In this document: positions 11,800 through 22,366 of the stretch, in pieces
How the letters are laid out: every line of letters starts with the position of its first letter
Position numbering within the stretch: position 1 is the stretch's first letter
Assembly (NCBI RefSeq): GCF_014805685.1
Contig: NC_060886.1
Location: 30,096,862 to 30,160,861, forward strand
Direction of reading: 5' to 3'
DNA: 64,000 nucleotides
Origin: Silurus meridionalis
Taxonomy: Eukaryota > Chordata > Actinopteri > Siluriformes > Siluridae
Made by a program: the position numbers and the translations under genes
Notes under the pieces: generated by a model
Seen by the model: only the letters and a program-made list of their open reading frames with translations
The model's database searches: none
Told to the model about the DNA's origin: nothing

Positions 11800-12420
11800 C
11801 CAAGGTATTTGGACCTCCATCCTGCAGTTAGAAAGTACATCATTTATCCATGTTTACACCCTATACCTTCAAAATAGTCCCCTTGCCAAACAGCGCTCCT
11901 AGTGTTCCTGCCAATTCTGCAGTGTGTCCTGGAAGTCTCCTTTTTGAAGCATGTCCTTCTGCGATTCGCCCTGGATCTCTACAGTGGTGTCAATACGGCA
12001 CTCTTTAAACTAGATCTTTATCTTCAGGTCCGCAGGAGCCAAATGCGCCAAGTAGGGTGGCTGGAGAAGTGAAATGGTGTGGATTGTTCTCTAACGATCA
12101 TCATCAACAAGTTGTCGAACAGTTTAGACATTTTTAGGGGTTGAGATCGTTGAAGGTTTTCCTGATCTCTCGGGTTGATGTTCTTGCGCTTTTGAAGCTC
12201 TCGTGCCACCCAAACACCTCGAAGGACTCATTGCAGCATCGCCTCATGTCAAACGTATGCCACGTCAAATGTTTCTGTGGCAGATTCGCCCAGTTTCATG
12301 CAGAATTTCACATTTGCTCTTTGTTCCAAATCACAGACGTGGTAACGCACGTGGTCAGAATAGCATTGTCAGAACTCCAGTATAGGAGTTTAGGTTTCTG
12401 AAGCTGATCCATGACAATAT
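11800..12420 (-). mobile_element. mariner-like element remnant, internally deleted
   Basis: Minus-strand translation, allowing frameshifts, runs in the order of a mariner transposase. A worn N-terminal part gives KLGESATETFDV and then VFGWHESFKSARTS (helix-turn-helix region). It jumps to a C-terminal part: PPYLAHLAPADL, where mariners have PPYSPDLAPCDF, then KGDFQDTLQNWQEH. Most of the catalytic middle is gone and there are several stops and frameshifts, so it is dead. Clear terminal inverted repeats are not visible. The same N-terminus-to-C-terminus jump is seen at 48144-48656. Confidence 0.75.
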
Positions 12421-13164
12421 CACTATAAATTCAAGTCTAGAAGGATCTTCTGTTGCGATCATCTGTTGTGATTTCTTTCCGTTTGTTGTAATTTTGTCAG
12501 GGAGCTGAAGCAGGTTGATTTACCTGAAAGCGGTTACAGTATAGACATTAGTCATGAATGTACAGATGATCCAACACTAGGAAAGCCAGACATAGAGACT
12601 GATGCGATACTGCATGAGGAATTTGTAAGAATTCACTACAAAGTAACGCTTCAGAGATACAGCGAGTATGAGCGAAAACAATCACATATCGAGAGACTCC
12701 GTCTTTGTGCCTAATGGGTCTTAGTGACCGGTTCTGCAAGAACAGTTCTCAAACTGAGTCGAGCGCACGAGTACAGAAAAATAGAGAGGTTTGCAGAACC
12801 CAGGGGTAATGAGTCAGGAAGTGCAATCTTCAAGCTGCCGAACTAGAACTACACCTTAGTTCTCCTGCAAGCACCTAGCGTGATTGTCGGCTTCAATTTC
12901 ATGCTCTTTCCTCCCACCGAGAAGGTATTAAAGGGGAAACTAGATATCACAATCCACATCTGTGACACCCGAGAACAGGACTTGGAAAAAAAACGAAATC
13001 AAGAAATGATTTCGCTTCGAGCAAATCCGGTATTGTAATATTTCTTGTCTTACGATTCCAGTCCCAACATTACGTGCAAACCGGTTACAACAAATTGAAA
13101 AGCTGCTATGTTTGTAACTGTTGTATACTCTGCATTTAGGCCTACAGTGATTACGATTTGCAGG
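12421..13164. other. Unassigned sequence, no gene seen
   Basis: No repeat family recognised and no exon-like segment. Composition is unremarkable. Confidence 0.55.
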
Positions 13165-13312
13165 GTTTAGAAGGAAGTGGGATTCTCAGTGTATCCCAGT
13201 ACCACCAAGTTGCCACTGCTGTGCCTTTGAGCAACGTCCTTAACCCTTTACCGCTCAAATGTATAGAAATGAGATCCCGGTAAGCCACATGTTGTAAATG
13301 TAAATGCACTTA
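13165..13312 (+). mobile_element. SINE copy (B2 type), head worn
   Basis: ACCACCAAGTTGCCACTGCT and GAGCAACGTCCTTAACCC mark the body, and TTGTAAATGTAAATG marks the tail. The tRNA-like head is almost unreadable. Confidence 0.75.
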
Positions 13313-13344
13313 GAAGGCTAATAAGCTGTGTGTATTCGGGTTTT

Positions 13345-13545
13345 GCTTATTCTTCCTGTGTCCATATTGGCCAACTTGGACTTCCTCCCAGTTCTTTGTT
13401 TTAATCCAAAATCTTCAGATAGCTATAAAATTGTTCCTGAGTGGGCCCGTGTCTGATCCAGGGTATGGTCCTGTATCCATTGTTCCCAGGATTGACCCTA
13501 GATTCACTGAACATTGACCAGATTGGAGGAATTTTGTTCCTCAGT
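13345..13545. repeat. Unclassified interspersed repeat, degraded
   Basis: The phrase CTGATCCAGGGTATGGTCC followed by TTGTTCCCAGGATTGACCC and a CTGACCAGATTGGAG-like end resembles a common teleost repeat whose usual form has CATCCAGGGTGT and GGGATTGGCTCC. I know it as a frequent fish repeat but cannot assign a class. The 97-codon minus frame across it is incidental. Confidence 0.5.
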
Positions 13546-14143
13546 GAGATACTGGGATTTGAGGCCGCAGGCGCACGTCGGTTGACGCTGCTACTACTTC
13601 CAGCGGAGGTTATACTCGTAATCATTTTTACAGCAGCGCCCCCTCTGGCATAAACTTGCAAAAACTGATGGTAGTTGAATTTTATTCTTCCCAATTATTA
13701 AAAAAAATCGCTGAAAGTGGAGGCATTTATTTTTATCTATGTTTATTCATTCTGCCATATTTTTTTCTTTTTCCACTCATCTTACATGTACAAATGGTCT
13801 ATAAACCGTCATCCCATGCTCACTTACCCTGCTTGTGTTTTTGCCCAATTAGATAATTAGCATTTCTCTGTTTTCTTTTTTTTTTCCTTCCACTTCATTG
13901 GCAGCTTTTCAAACTGCTCCTAATTTGGCAAGACAAAAGCAGCAAAATTGCTGCAGAGGTTCTGAATTCGAATACAAATTATTTGTTTGGATCTCGCACC
14001 TGTTTTGTTCCCTTTTTATTCGTGGTTTTTCATTGTGGAGATCGTCACTCATAACACCGATGCAGTTTCTTATTTCGCTCTTTCGCATAGAAACGTATTT
14101 ATTAGGGCCGTAATTAGATATAAACTACATAAATATAAATTCT
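13546..14143. other. Unassigned sequence, no gene seen
   Basis: AT-rich with short T-runs; nothing recognisable. Confidence 0.55.
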
Positions 14144-14570
14144 TTTGACCAAAACTTATGGGACACCTCCGTTTTCCAGCCGTATTTGGTTCTTCTTCGG
14201 AATGTTACCGCGAAATTGAAGGCACGCAATTTTACAGTCTTTGGATGCTCTACCATGAATTTGAACTCGGAGACCCAAACCTGTTCCTGCATGACGATGC
14301 GTCTGTGCACAAAGATGTATGCTTTACATGGATTAGAGTGAAACATCTCCTGCTATGGAGCTTCAACCCTATTAAGATCCATGTGACTGCACCCCAGGCC
14401 TCCTCACCTCCATCAGTACGTAATTTTACTAACACCCTTGTGGCTGAATGAATCTCCACAAATCTTCACACAATCTAGTAAAACATCATCAAGGAAGAGT
14501 GGAGCTTATTATGGGGGGAGAAAATGTGTAATGAAATGTTCAAAGAAGCAAACGAGGTGTCCATAATCTT
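14144..14570 (+). mobile_element. Family A Tc1-like element, nearly complete
   Basis: Both ends are visible: TTTTGACCAAAACTTATGGG at the left and GGTGTCCATAATCTTT at the right, about 427 bp apart. The plus strand still encodes GDPNLFLHDDASVHK and, further on, NFTNTLVAE, in the order of the C-terminal half of a Tc1 transposase. Stops and frameshifts occur throughout. The element lacks room for a full-length transposase of about 340 residues. Confidence 0.9.
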
Positions 14571-15390
14571 TAATCTGTACACTTATTTATTTCGATTTAT
14601 TTTTAATCATAATTCGGACAAATATTTCATCCTTTTGATTTCCATTTCGAAGTTTTCCAACTCGGAAAAGCTTTCGTCTCTTCAACAGGTGTGTAGAAGT
14701 TCGTCAATTCGTGTGAGCTTGTTGACTTTTTTCCGCACGTAGTTGAAAATGTTGCAGAGTTTCCTATTTCTTTTCCCCTCTACAGTAAACTTTGACATGA
14801 AGTTCGAGAAAAGTTGGAATTGTTTCACTGCTTGAGACAGAGTAAGTTCCTCGCTGGGTGTTGCAGCGCCCGGAATGTGCTTGCTGACAGGAAGCTTAAA
14901 TCACCTCTTTCTCCTGCTTCTGGACATTTTTATATTTGGCAAAAGCCAAAAGATGCCTTCAACCCACTAGGATCTGCTGCCTATTGTTAACCACGGGGGC
15001 AGTCATCACATCCGGTGATTGGTTTGAATGGTAAAGGGGTAATTATAAGCCTACGTAGTGGTTTTACTGTACCGCAAATTCTTTCTTTTGGCTGTTCCAA
15101 ACTCGCTTGTGCTGAACAAAAGTTTTGCACGTCTAGTTACAGTCTGATCCGTTCCATCGCCGACATACGGGGCTGGGAAGCCGTCCGATTTAAACCACAA
15201 GCTTGTATTTTACTACGTACCGTATGACATTTGCAGACTTGTTAAATACCAGTATTTACAACACACCCTGCCTGGCTGAAGGCTGATCTTTAAATACTCT
15301 GATTCATAAAAGTGAAAAACTAAACAACACCAGCAGAAGAAAGTTTGGATTGGACGCTTTTTATATCCAGATACACTTTAAACACTACAT
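14571..15390. other. Unassigned sequence, no gene seen
   Basis: No recognisable repeat or exon. Composition is balanced from 14800 to 15250. Confidence 0.55.
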
Positions 15391-15757
15391 TTTTAGACAC
15401 CAGACTTTTGTGCTTCTTCTCAAAACAATTGTATAGTATCTCTTTAAGCATGAAATTGTTCCTTCACTTGAACTACGAGACCCAAACCTGCTCCAGCATG
15501 ACGATGCCCCTGTCTGGCTCCATGAAGATCTGCTTTCCATGGGTTGGAAAATCTCCTGCTCTAGAGTTCCGACCCTATTGAACACCTTTGGGGATGAATG
15601 TGAACGGCACCCCAGGCCTCCTCACCTCACCTACATCGGTACCTGACTTTACGAACACCCTTGTGGAACATCTTACCAGAAGAGTGGAGCTTATTATAAC
15701 ACTGAATGTGGGACAGAGTGTTGAGAGTTGTTATGCTCAGGTGTCCACCAAAGTATG
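15391..15757 (+). mobile_element. Family A Tc1-like element
   Basis: Left end near TTTTAGACACCAGAC, right end GGTGTCCACCAAAGTATG. The interior retains GAGACCCAAACCTGCTCC, CCCCAGGCCTCCTCACC and AGAAGAGTGGAGCTTATTAT. A deletion between ends and interior makes it shorter than the 14144 copy. Confidence 0.85.
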
Positions 15758-16370
15758 AAGGACCATAGCTTGAATTTCAGAACCGGCTCCTTCTCCTTGT
15801 TTGCAGGGGAAAGGGATAGAAATAAGGGCAGATATAGTAGATTTTCTACATATTGCATATCTACATATTGATTGCAAGACATAACATAAAAGCAATTAAA
15901 ACGCACTCATACACTCAGTTTTGGTAAAAAATGATGGTATATAAATCCGAGATTAGACCATGATCAAAACCACAATGAGTTTAATCAAAGGAGGCGGAAT
16001 GACGGACTTAGTAATGACGATCAATCAAATTTGTGATTTCATGTTTATTATCAAACAAGCTCTGCCACACAATTCAGAAACCAGTGTTTGACATTGTCCT
16101 GGGGCTCAAGTGGATCACGCATGTGGTGGAATCTGATGTCTGACTTGAGGCAGAAGGCTCAGGTATCTGCTCGTCACGTTGTTCCATACAGTATGATTCA
16201 TGAGCCGGAAACATCGGAAGAATGATTTCTCTCGGCTCGAAATAATCTGCTATAAATAAAAGGTGGATTGGCTATAATGTGTAGGCCTGCAGCTACCGAG
16301 TAAATGAGCTTCTGTCTATAGCGCGTAATAGATATTTAACCGCTTGACATTAGCTGGCATTTTGCTGGAC
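15758..16370. other. Unassigned sequence, no gene seen
   Basis: Nothing recognised. It lies between a Tc1-like copy and a GT microsatellite. Confidence 0.55.
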
Positions 16371-16396
16371 TGTGTGTGTGTGTGTGTGTGTGTGTG
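16371..16396. repeat. (TG)n microsatellite
   Basis: Thirteen TG units. Confidence 0.95.
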
Positions 16397-16716
16397 CGTA
16401 TGTTTTATTGCTGATGGTTGTCAAAACATTTTTAGTAATGTGTTCTGGGGAGAATACATCATTATACCAGTTTAGTGGCAGCATCTGCTCAGACCTCATC
16501 ATACAGCTGCTAGAAAGAGAAATGCAGATCGGATCGGATCGGATTGGAAAGGATTGAAGGTTCTCATGAGTTCGATATTGGTCTGGAGTTTTCACATCAT
16601 TTTGTCAGGGTTCTGTAGTGAATATTAATATTATTAATAGTAATAAATTAAATTTCCCATCTCTTACTGCTTAATGAAAATAAAAATTACCTCTTTTTTT
16701 TGTGCTTATCAAATGA

Positions 16717-16720
16717 CGTG

Positions 16721-16765
<45 letters not shown>
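16717..16765. repeat. (GT)n microsatellite
   Basis: About 24 GT units with one GC interruption near the start. It is followed immediately by a T-rich tract. Confidence 0.95.
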
Positions 16766-16768
<3 letters not shown>

Positions 16769-16779
16769 AATATTTTTTA

Positions 16780-17109
16780 CAGTATTTCTACATTGATTCA
16801 TTTGTATCGATGTTTCTATTTTTATTATATTTTAATTTTCATTTTCTGTTTATTTAATTTCATTTTATTTATTTGTAGTATTTTTGATTTATTAATTTGT
16901 ATTTGGGGGAGTGTTTTTGTGCAGCTAATTTCAATTTCTAATAATTTTTATATTGATTTATTACATTATTTAGTTACTTATGAATATTTATTAAATTTTA
17001 TTCATGTTGATTTATTCATGTATCATTTAGGTAGTTGCTTATATATATTTAATTTGTATTTCTGTTAATTTTATAATACATTTTGTTTAATTTGTTGATT
17101 TATTTGTTT
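16780..17109. repeat. T-rich TTTATTT-type low-complexity tract
   Basis: About 330 bp of irregular TTTAT/TTTATTTAT sequence, with very few C or G on the plus strand. The 122-codon frame starting at 16700 (Phe/Leu/Tyr-rich) is a product of this composition. It ends at a tag shared with a second T-rich tract at 18790-19210. Confidence 0.85.
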
Positions 17110-17144
17110 ATAGATCAATAGAGATGTTATGTTGCATTTTCAGC
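17110..17144 (+). repeat. Copy 1 of a 35-bp tag following a T-rich tract
   Basis: The core GATCAATAGAGATGTTATG and the bases around it match 19238-19272 with about four differences over 35 bp, in the same orientation. Both copies lie at the right edge of a T-rich tract, so the tracts are probably related by duplication or belong to one repeat family. Confidence 0.75.
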
Positions 17145-17969
17145 GCCATCGGTTGAACGTAGGTTTCCTCCGTTCTCAGTGATGAAGACGTCCACGGCGA
17201 TGCAGCATGGGCTCGAGTGTGTCCCCTCCCCCGCTCTCGAGAGGCAGCCGGGTCTAATTTAAGAGCACTATTGAGCCCACACAGCACATAATGACAGGTT
17301 ATGATAGTAGCGAGAGGATGATATTGATGAGCGATGGAGCGAATTAGGCGTGTAGAGTGTGCAGCTGAGATTGCTCTGAATGAGATCGGTGCACGTGCGT
17401 TTCCAGTTTCTGGATATTTGCCTTGTTTGATAATGAGATTGTCTGAATGGGAAAATGCAAAGGGGAAAAGTGGGGCTCCATCACCTCTGAAATCCACCCC
17501 TTCTTTCCTTTTTTTTTAACATCCAGCATTCATTTTTTTTCCTTTTCTCTGTGCTGAAGAGCACGCTTCCCCGGTGGACTCCTTCGTCTTCAGGGCAGCA
17601 GCACTTAATCCAAGGTGACTTTGGGCTTTACGTCTACGGCATATAAAGCGCCTCCTATAACCCAGTTTTTTCCCTCTAATGAGTAATAAGTCAGGGAGAG
17701 AAAGAGTCCATGCCTCATCCCAGTTCTATATTAGGAATGCTATTTGCCATCGGTAATTCTCACTTACGGCCATTTTTCAAACTGATATATATACACACAA
17801 GACTTGGGGTTCAGACAGAGTGCCCAGTGTGACTGTAACCACCGTCAATTATGCAAATGGATGGAGAATACACCTAGAACAAATTCCTGAGGTTGCATGA
17901 ACAGTGAGAACATGGTGACACCACAAGCATTTTTTAAGTTGAAAAACTATTATACACTATTAGGAACAC
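17145..17969. other. Unassigned; possibly conserved non-coding
   Basis: 17150-17500 has balanced composition with TAAT/ATTA cores among GC-rich words (for example AATAATGAGATTG-like and GCAGCTGAGATT). It looks like a vertebrate conserved non-coding element, but only alignment could show that. The 129-codon minus frame 17108-17497 has no family resemblance. Confidence 0.35.
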
Positions 17970-18300
17970 AACGTTCTTCTGGGAAGATGTTCCACTAGAT
18001 GTTGTGGCGATTCGTAGAGATTCAGGTACTGATGTAGATAAAGTGAGGAGACCTGGCATGCAGTCAGCATTTAGATTCATTCATTAGGGTTGAAGCTCTA
18101 TAGCAGGAGATCTTTCACTCCAACCTATGTAAAGCAGATCTTCATGGAGCTGGCTTTGTGCACAGGGACACTCATGCTGGAACAGGTTTGGGTCTCCTAG
18201 TGAAGGAAAATTTCACATCCACACACTTCGAACAAGGAAACAGTTTAAAGAACCACATATGGCTGGAGAAGTCAATTATCCCAATACTTTTGGTCGTGGA
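17970..18300 (-). mobile_element. Family A Tc1-like copy
   Basis: Runs from GTTCTTCTGGGAAGATG through TTCATGGAGCTGGCTTTGTG and GGAACAGGTTTGGGTCTCC to the end motif CCCAATACTTTTGGTCG. The left terminal ~70 bp are missing. Confidence 0.85.
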
Positions 18301-18337
18301 AGAAATCACACACACTGGACGAAGTTAAATCATACAG

Positions 18338-18420
18338 TCCCGTTTGTAGTAACAGTTTTTTGGAAAGAACGACGTATGACTGAAAAAGGTCTGAAGTCCC
18401 AATACTTTCGGCCATATAGC
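18338..18420 (-). mobile_element. Second, solo right end of family A
   Basis: Just 40 bp after the previous copy, the last ~80 bp of the element recur: AACAGTTTTTTGGAAAG, GTATGACTGAAAAAGG and CCCAATACTTTCGGCC. Two right ends in a row imply a terminal duplication or an insertion of one copy into another. Confidence 0.8.
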
Positions 18421-18789
18421 GTATCAAAGAGTTGTAATTTGCAATAACAGGAGACAATCCAAGCAGTGACATTTGCATATTAATACAATTGCCCTTTGTG
18501 CTCTTATTGCCAGAGAATGTGACGGGTAATCCCAGCAGATCAGACTCAGGATATTGGAGAAGACAAAAAAAGCATAAAGCACAATTCTCCTTTTCATTTC
18601 CAAAAAGAAAAATCGAGGTTAAATTAAGACTAAAGCAGAAGTTATTAGGTTTTGTGTATGAACCCCGGCCTCGGATATTCCAACAGCTTTAATGAGAGTC
18701 TGATCACATGGTATTTATCAACTGCACCTCGGAGCTGAAACAATGCGATGTAGACTGAACATGCAGATAAAAACACGAGGTAGAGTAGA
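18421..18789. other. Unassigned sequence, no gene seen
   Basis: Short stretch between a Tc1-like end and a T-rich tract; nothing recognised. Confidence 0.55.
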
Positions 18790-19057
18790 TATTTATTTAT
18801 CAATAAATAAATATCCGTTATCTGTTTTTATTTATTTATTTATCAGTTTTTGTTTATTGCTCTATATTTATTTTTATTTTTTTGTTTCAGTTTTTGTGGT
18901 TTCATTTTATTTATAAATTTTTTTAAATTATCATCTATTTATCTATTTTTTTTATTTATTTGTGTTTGTTGTAATTCATTTACTGTCTGTCTGTCTGTCA
19001 CTTTCTATCTATCTATGGGTTTGCATTTATTTAGTTATAGTTTATTTAGTTTATAAC

Positions 19058-19096
<39 letters not shown>

Positions 19097-19210
19097 CTTT
19101 CTATATTTTGAAATGTAATGTATTGTTTACCTGTATTTTTTTATTATTTATTTTATATATATATATTTTTTTAGTTTTGTTTGTTTGTGTATTTATTTAT
19201 TTATTTCACT
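18790..19210. repeat. T-rich tract with embedded (AT)n
   Basis: TTTATTTATTTAT-type sequence with short CTGT and CTAT runs near 18985-19015 and a perfect AT array at 19061-19094. It parallels the tract at 16780-17109. Confidence 0.85.
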
Positions 19211-19237
19211 GAAATGTTAGGAGCTGAACCAGCCGCT

Positions 19238-19272
19238 ATCGATCAATAGAAATGTTATGTTGAATATTCATG
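19238..19272 (+). repeat. Copy 2 of the 35-bp tag
   Basis: Core GATCAATAGAAATGTTATG; see the copy at 17110. After the shared block the two sequences diverge. Confidence 0.75.
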
Positions 19273-19431
19273 ATGAACCTTCAGCACACAGACATAAATC
19301 TACACATGACCCTTTTTTTCCCCTTGAACATAAAAAACACACAAACAATCTTCTGTATTACGCCGTCTCCTGCTCTTCATCTGTCCACTTGAGAGTAATG
19401 AGCCGAAATCGACAACAAACAAAAACTACAA

Positions 19432-19434
<3 letters not shown>

Positions 19435-19468
<34 letters not shown>
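19435..19468. repeat. (AC)n microsatellite
   Basis: About 17 AC units. Confidence 0.95.
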
Positions 19469-19471
<3 letters not shown>

Positions 19472-19587
19472 TACATATATATACAAATACTAATTATATG
19501 ACAACACACCTGTTGTGACTTTGCAGATTAGTTAAATTTCACCCTGAACTGAGTGTGTAAGTGTACTGGAGACTCTAGATCAAATTT

Positions 19588-19623
19588 GTCTGTCTGTCTG
19601 GTAACCCTATCTGTCTGTCTGGC

Positions 19624-19663
<40 letters not shown>

Positions 19664-19670
19664 AGTCAAC

Positions 19671-19708
<38 letters not shown>

Positions 19709-19782
19709 AACCTTGTCTGTCTATCTATCTATCTATCTATCTATCTATATGTCTGTCTGTCTGTCTGTCTGTTTGTCAACCC

Positions 19783-19843
<61 letters not shown>

Positions 19844-19844
19844 G

Positions 19845-19876
<32 letters not shown>
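19588..19876. repeat. CTGT/CTAT compound array with repeated spacers
   Basis: CTGT tetramers alternate with CTAT blocks. A spacer GTCAACCTTGTCTGT or close variant interrupts the array near 19664, 19706 and 19772, giving a higher-order arrangement. The frames translating to Cys-Leu-Ser-Val repeats are artefacts. Confidence 0.95.
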
Positions 19877-19983
19877 GTTTTTAAATCCTCTTAACAGAGT
19901 TGTAAGCTGATGGTTAACTATGTAAGTAATCTGGAGAACCGGTGTTGATTTATTTATTAATAGAACTTGGAAGCACTTTTGTA

Positions 19984-20030
19984 CGTCGCTCTGGAAGAAG
20001 GCTTGCTGCTAAAATGCCGTAAATGTAAGA
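19984..20030 (+). mobile_element. SINE B2 tail fragment
   Basis: CGTCGCTCTGGAAGAAGGC followed by AATGCCGTAAATGTAAGA, the final ~45 bp of a B2 copy; the rest is absent. It directly precedes a Tc1-like fragment. Confidence 0.7.
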
Positions 20031-20036
20031 CGTTTT

Positions 20037-20148
20037 TTGGATGCTTTACTTAAACTTAGAGACTCAAACCTGCTCCAGCATCACAATGTCTTAAAACAAA
20101 ATCTAGTGGAACATCTTCCCAGAAGAATGGAGGTTATTATATCAGCAA
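20037..20148 (+). mobile_element. Family A Tc1-like fragment
   Basis: Contains GAGACTCAAACCTGCTCC and then jumps to AATCTAGTGGAACATCTTCC and AGAATGGAGGTTATTATA. About 150 bp of the interior are deleted and both termini are missing. Confidence 0.8.
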
Positions 20149-21280
20149 ATGGGTTTAAATGAAGCCGTGCGATTCGTTCTCCTGGAACGTGCTTGGAAGC
20201 CTCAAGCTATTAGGAAGCTACGTGACTTAATCTGCGATGGAAAACTTTGCTTTTGCCTCTGCTCCAAGGCGCTGATGTGTCACTGCTGTGAAACTCGCAG
20301 GCCTCATCAGCACTCCTCCAGCGAAAACTTTGTGATTGACACCGAACCCCTGCTCCGTTGTCTTTTCGCAGGGTTAAAAATATAACACCGCGCTGATGTC
20401 GCCACGGCGATATGGGTTTCCAATCAGATGTCTTCCAGCTGCCAGGTTGTTAAGGAACATGTGAGAGACTTCGAGTTCTTAGTGCCTTTCTGCTGCTCTG
20501 GGCATGTCACCTAGTCTGGTTTGTGAAAAGGTAAGCTTTTTTTTATTATTATTATCACCTTTCTTACTTTTTTTTCATTCTTGGACTCGTTTGGAAACTT
20601 TTGTGACATTTTTGCTAAAGAATCAAAAATGATTAGCGAGCATGAGGATGTTCTGGATTAACAGGGTGATAAAACGGGATGACGCTAAAAGATGAAACAT
20701 TTCTATGAGGAAAACAGAGCAACAAATAATACATTCTTGCACATTCTTCTTTTCTCCTTTTGCTTTTCTTTTCCTCATTCTGAAGTTCTGAATTGGTTTT
20801 ACTGCAGTCGAGTTATTGAGGGGAAAAAACACTATATAGTGAAAAGCAAGACGGCCTGTTTTCCCAGCATGCATCAGCCTCAGCTGAGGTTCAGATCATC
20901 TTCTCAGATGCGTGATTGTGGCCTCGGCGAATTAACAGCACTCCGACTGTAGCGTGTTCGAGTGGTCTGGAGTGAGATTTCATCCTGTGAGAAGGTGAAG
21001 AGGTCTTTACTATGAGGTGTGAAGACGACAAGGAGGAGACAAAGTGAGTGATTCGAGACACCTGCTGAGAAGAAAACTATCCGAGTAGTGAACTTTCGTC
21101 AAATTCTGATTGATATCTATTAAAATGATCATGAGCCATCGTATATAATCACAAAATTAATCAATCAAACGCTATAACGCGACGTGAGCCGACACATTTT
21201 GTGTCTCTGTGATATAAACTCGCTCAACGTTGCGTCCCAATTGAATTATTTAATATTTTGAATTATTTAATTATTTAATA
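20149..21280. other. Unassigned; partly conserved-looking
   Basis: 20150-20480 is balanced and non-repetitive, and the plus frame 20149-20385 is open but unrecognised. 20520-20780 is T-rich. An exon at 20149-20385 cannot be excluded, but no acceptor and donor pair brackets it. Confidence 0.4.
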
Positions 21281-21463
21281 TTCTTCCACTCCAACCCATG
21301 TTTCTTCATGGAGGTGGGTTTGTGCACAGGGGCATTGTCATGGAACAGGTTTGATTAAAATGAAGAAAAATTTCATGCTTTTCTCCAATTTTGTTGGAAC
21401 AGTTTCGCCAAACGAACACACATGGCTGGAAAAAATCAGGTGTCCCAATATCTCCACAGTTGG
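21281..21463 (-). mobile_element. Family A Tc1-like fragment
   Basis: TTCTTCCACTCCAACCCATG, GGGTTTGTGCACAGGGGC and the end-proximal CAGGTGTCCCAATATC are present; the left half is absent. Confidence 0.8.
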
Positions 21464-21621
21464 TGTAAATCGAATCAGCCATGATGTCCGGTTCTGATAC
21501 GAAACTAATAAGTACCCTTTATTGGTTATTGGTTCCGAATCCTAAATTCCACATCGTTAATCACAGCGAGAGCTCGCGAGGTGAGACTGTGTACTTACTT
21601 CCTCTCCTTCCTCTCTTGCAG

Positions 21622-21759
21622 ACAGAGAGAATGTCAGAATCTGCATTTTTATGATACTATAACTGTCCTGGCATGTCCAGTGGGAAATCAAGAGGCTTGT
21701 AATATCACCAAAAAAAAGGACTGGCTGGTTCCTCTTACTGAGGGCTACACTGTCTACAG
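21622..21759 (+). other. Candidate internal coding exon, function unknown
   Basis: A pyrimidine-rich acceptor (CTTCCTCTCTTGCAG, ending 21621) and a plausible donor (TACAG/GTCC, 21759/21760) bracket 138 bp with one open plus-strand frame. It starts and ends in the same phase, so it could be spliced in or out without a frameshift. The 45-codon peptide has three cysteines (within QREC, LACP and EACN) and a possible N-glycosylation site (NIT), and is not low-complexity, so a piece of an extracellular domain is conceivable. I cannot assign a family. A chance open frame is quite possible: the minus strand is also open here. Confidence 0.25.
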
Positions 21760-21764
21760 GTCCT

Positions 21765-22306
21765 GGTTTCTTCATTATACCAGATAAGAGGGAAAAAGTG
21801 AAAGATCTCTCAAAGGAATTGAATTCACTCTGCAAATACGAGTCGTAGATCTCCGACACGCGGTTGCTAGGTTTCTACGGTTAGGGGTATACGGTATGAA
21901 ACACGGCAGAGGGAGTCAAAGGAAGATGATAACTGGATTGTGTGATTCGTCAAAATAAAATTAAATGGAAAAATATAAATTGTAAATGTATTACAACCTC
22001 AACAGTTGTTCCCTTGCCGTGTCTCATTGGTGCAAAGTTCTCTGTTCTGTGATGGAAAACTTTCATTAGTACAAAGCACCGACACTGGAGACTCCTTCCT
22101 TTTCATTTTCAATTACAGATTTTCTCGGTTGCTTTGGAGCGTTTCTCAGATCAGAAATCAAATTCACAAAAATACTTGTTCAGCTTCCTCATCATTTAGT
22201 CACATGTGCACATCATAAAAACATTACTTGTTGCTTTGATGAAATTTAATTGATTGTGTTCGAGTGTCTGCTAATATATAAATATATATAAAATAGCTTA
22301 GGGCTC

Positions 22307-22310
<4 letters not shown>
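21765..22310. other. Unassigned sequence, no gene seen
   Basis: No repeat or exon recognised. An acceptor-like pyrimidine tract near 22100 has no exon behind it. Confidence 0.5.

Positions 22311-22363
<53 letters not shown>
22311..22363. repeat. (TG)n microsatellite
   Basis: About 26 perfect TG units. Confidence 0.95.

Positions 22364-22366
<3 letters not shown>

Noticed and set aside
19553..19894. Plus-strand frames of Cys-Leu-Ser-Val repeats
   Set aside because: Produced by the CTGT microsatellite; two frames read through the same array.
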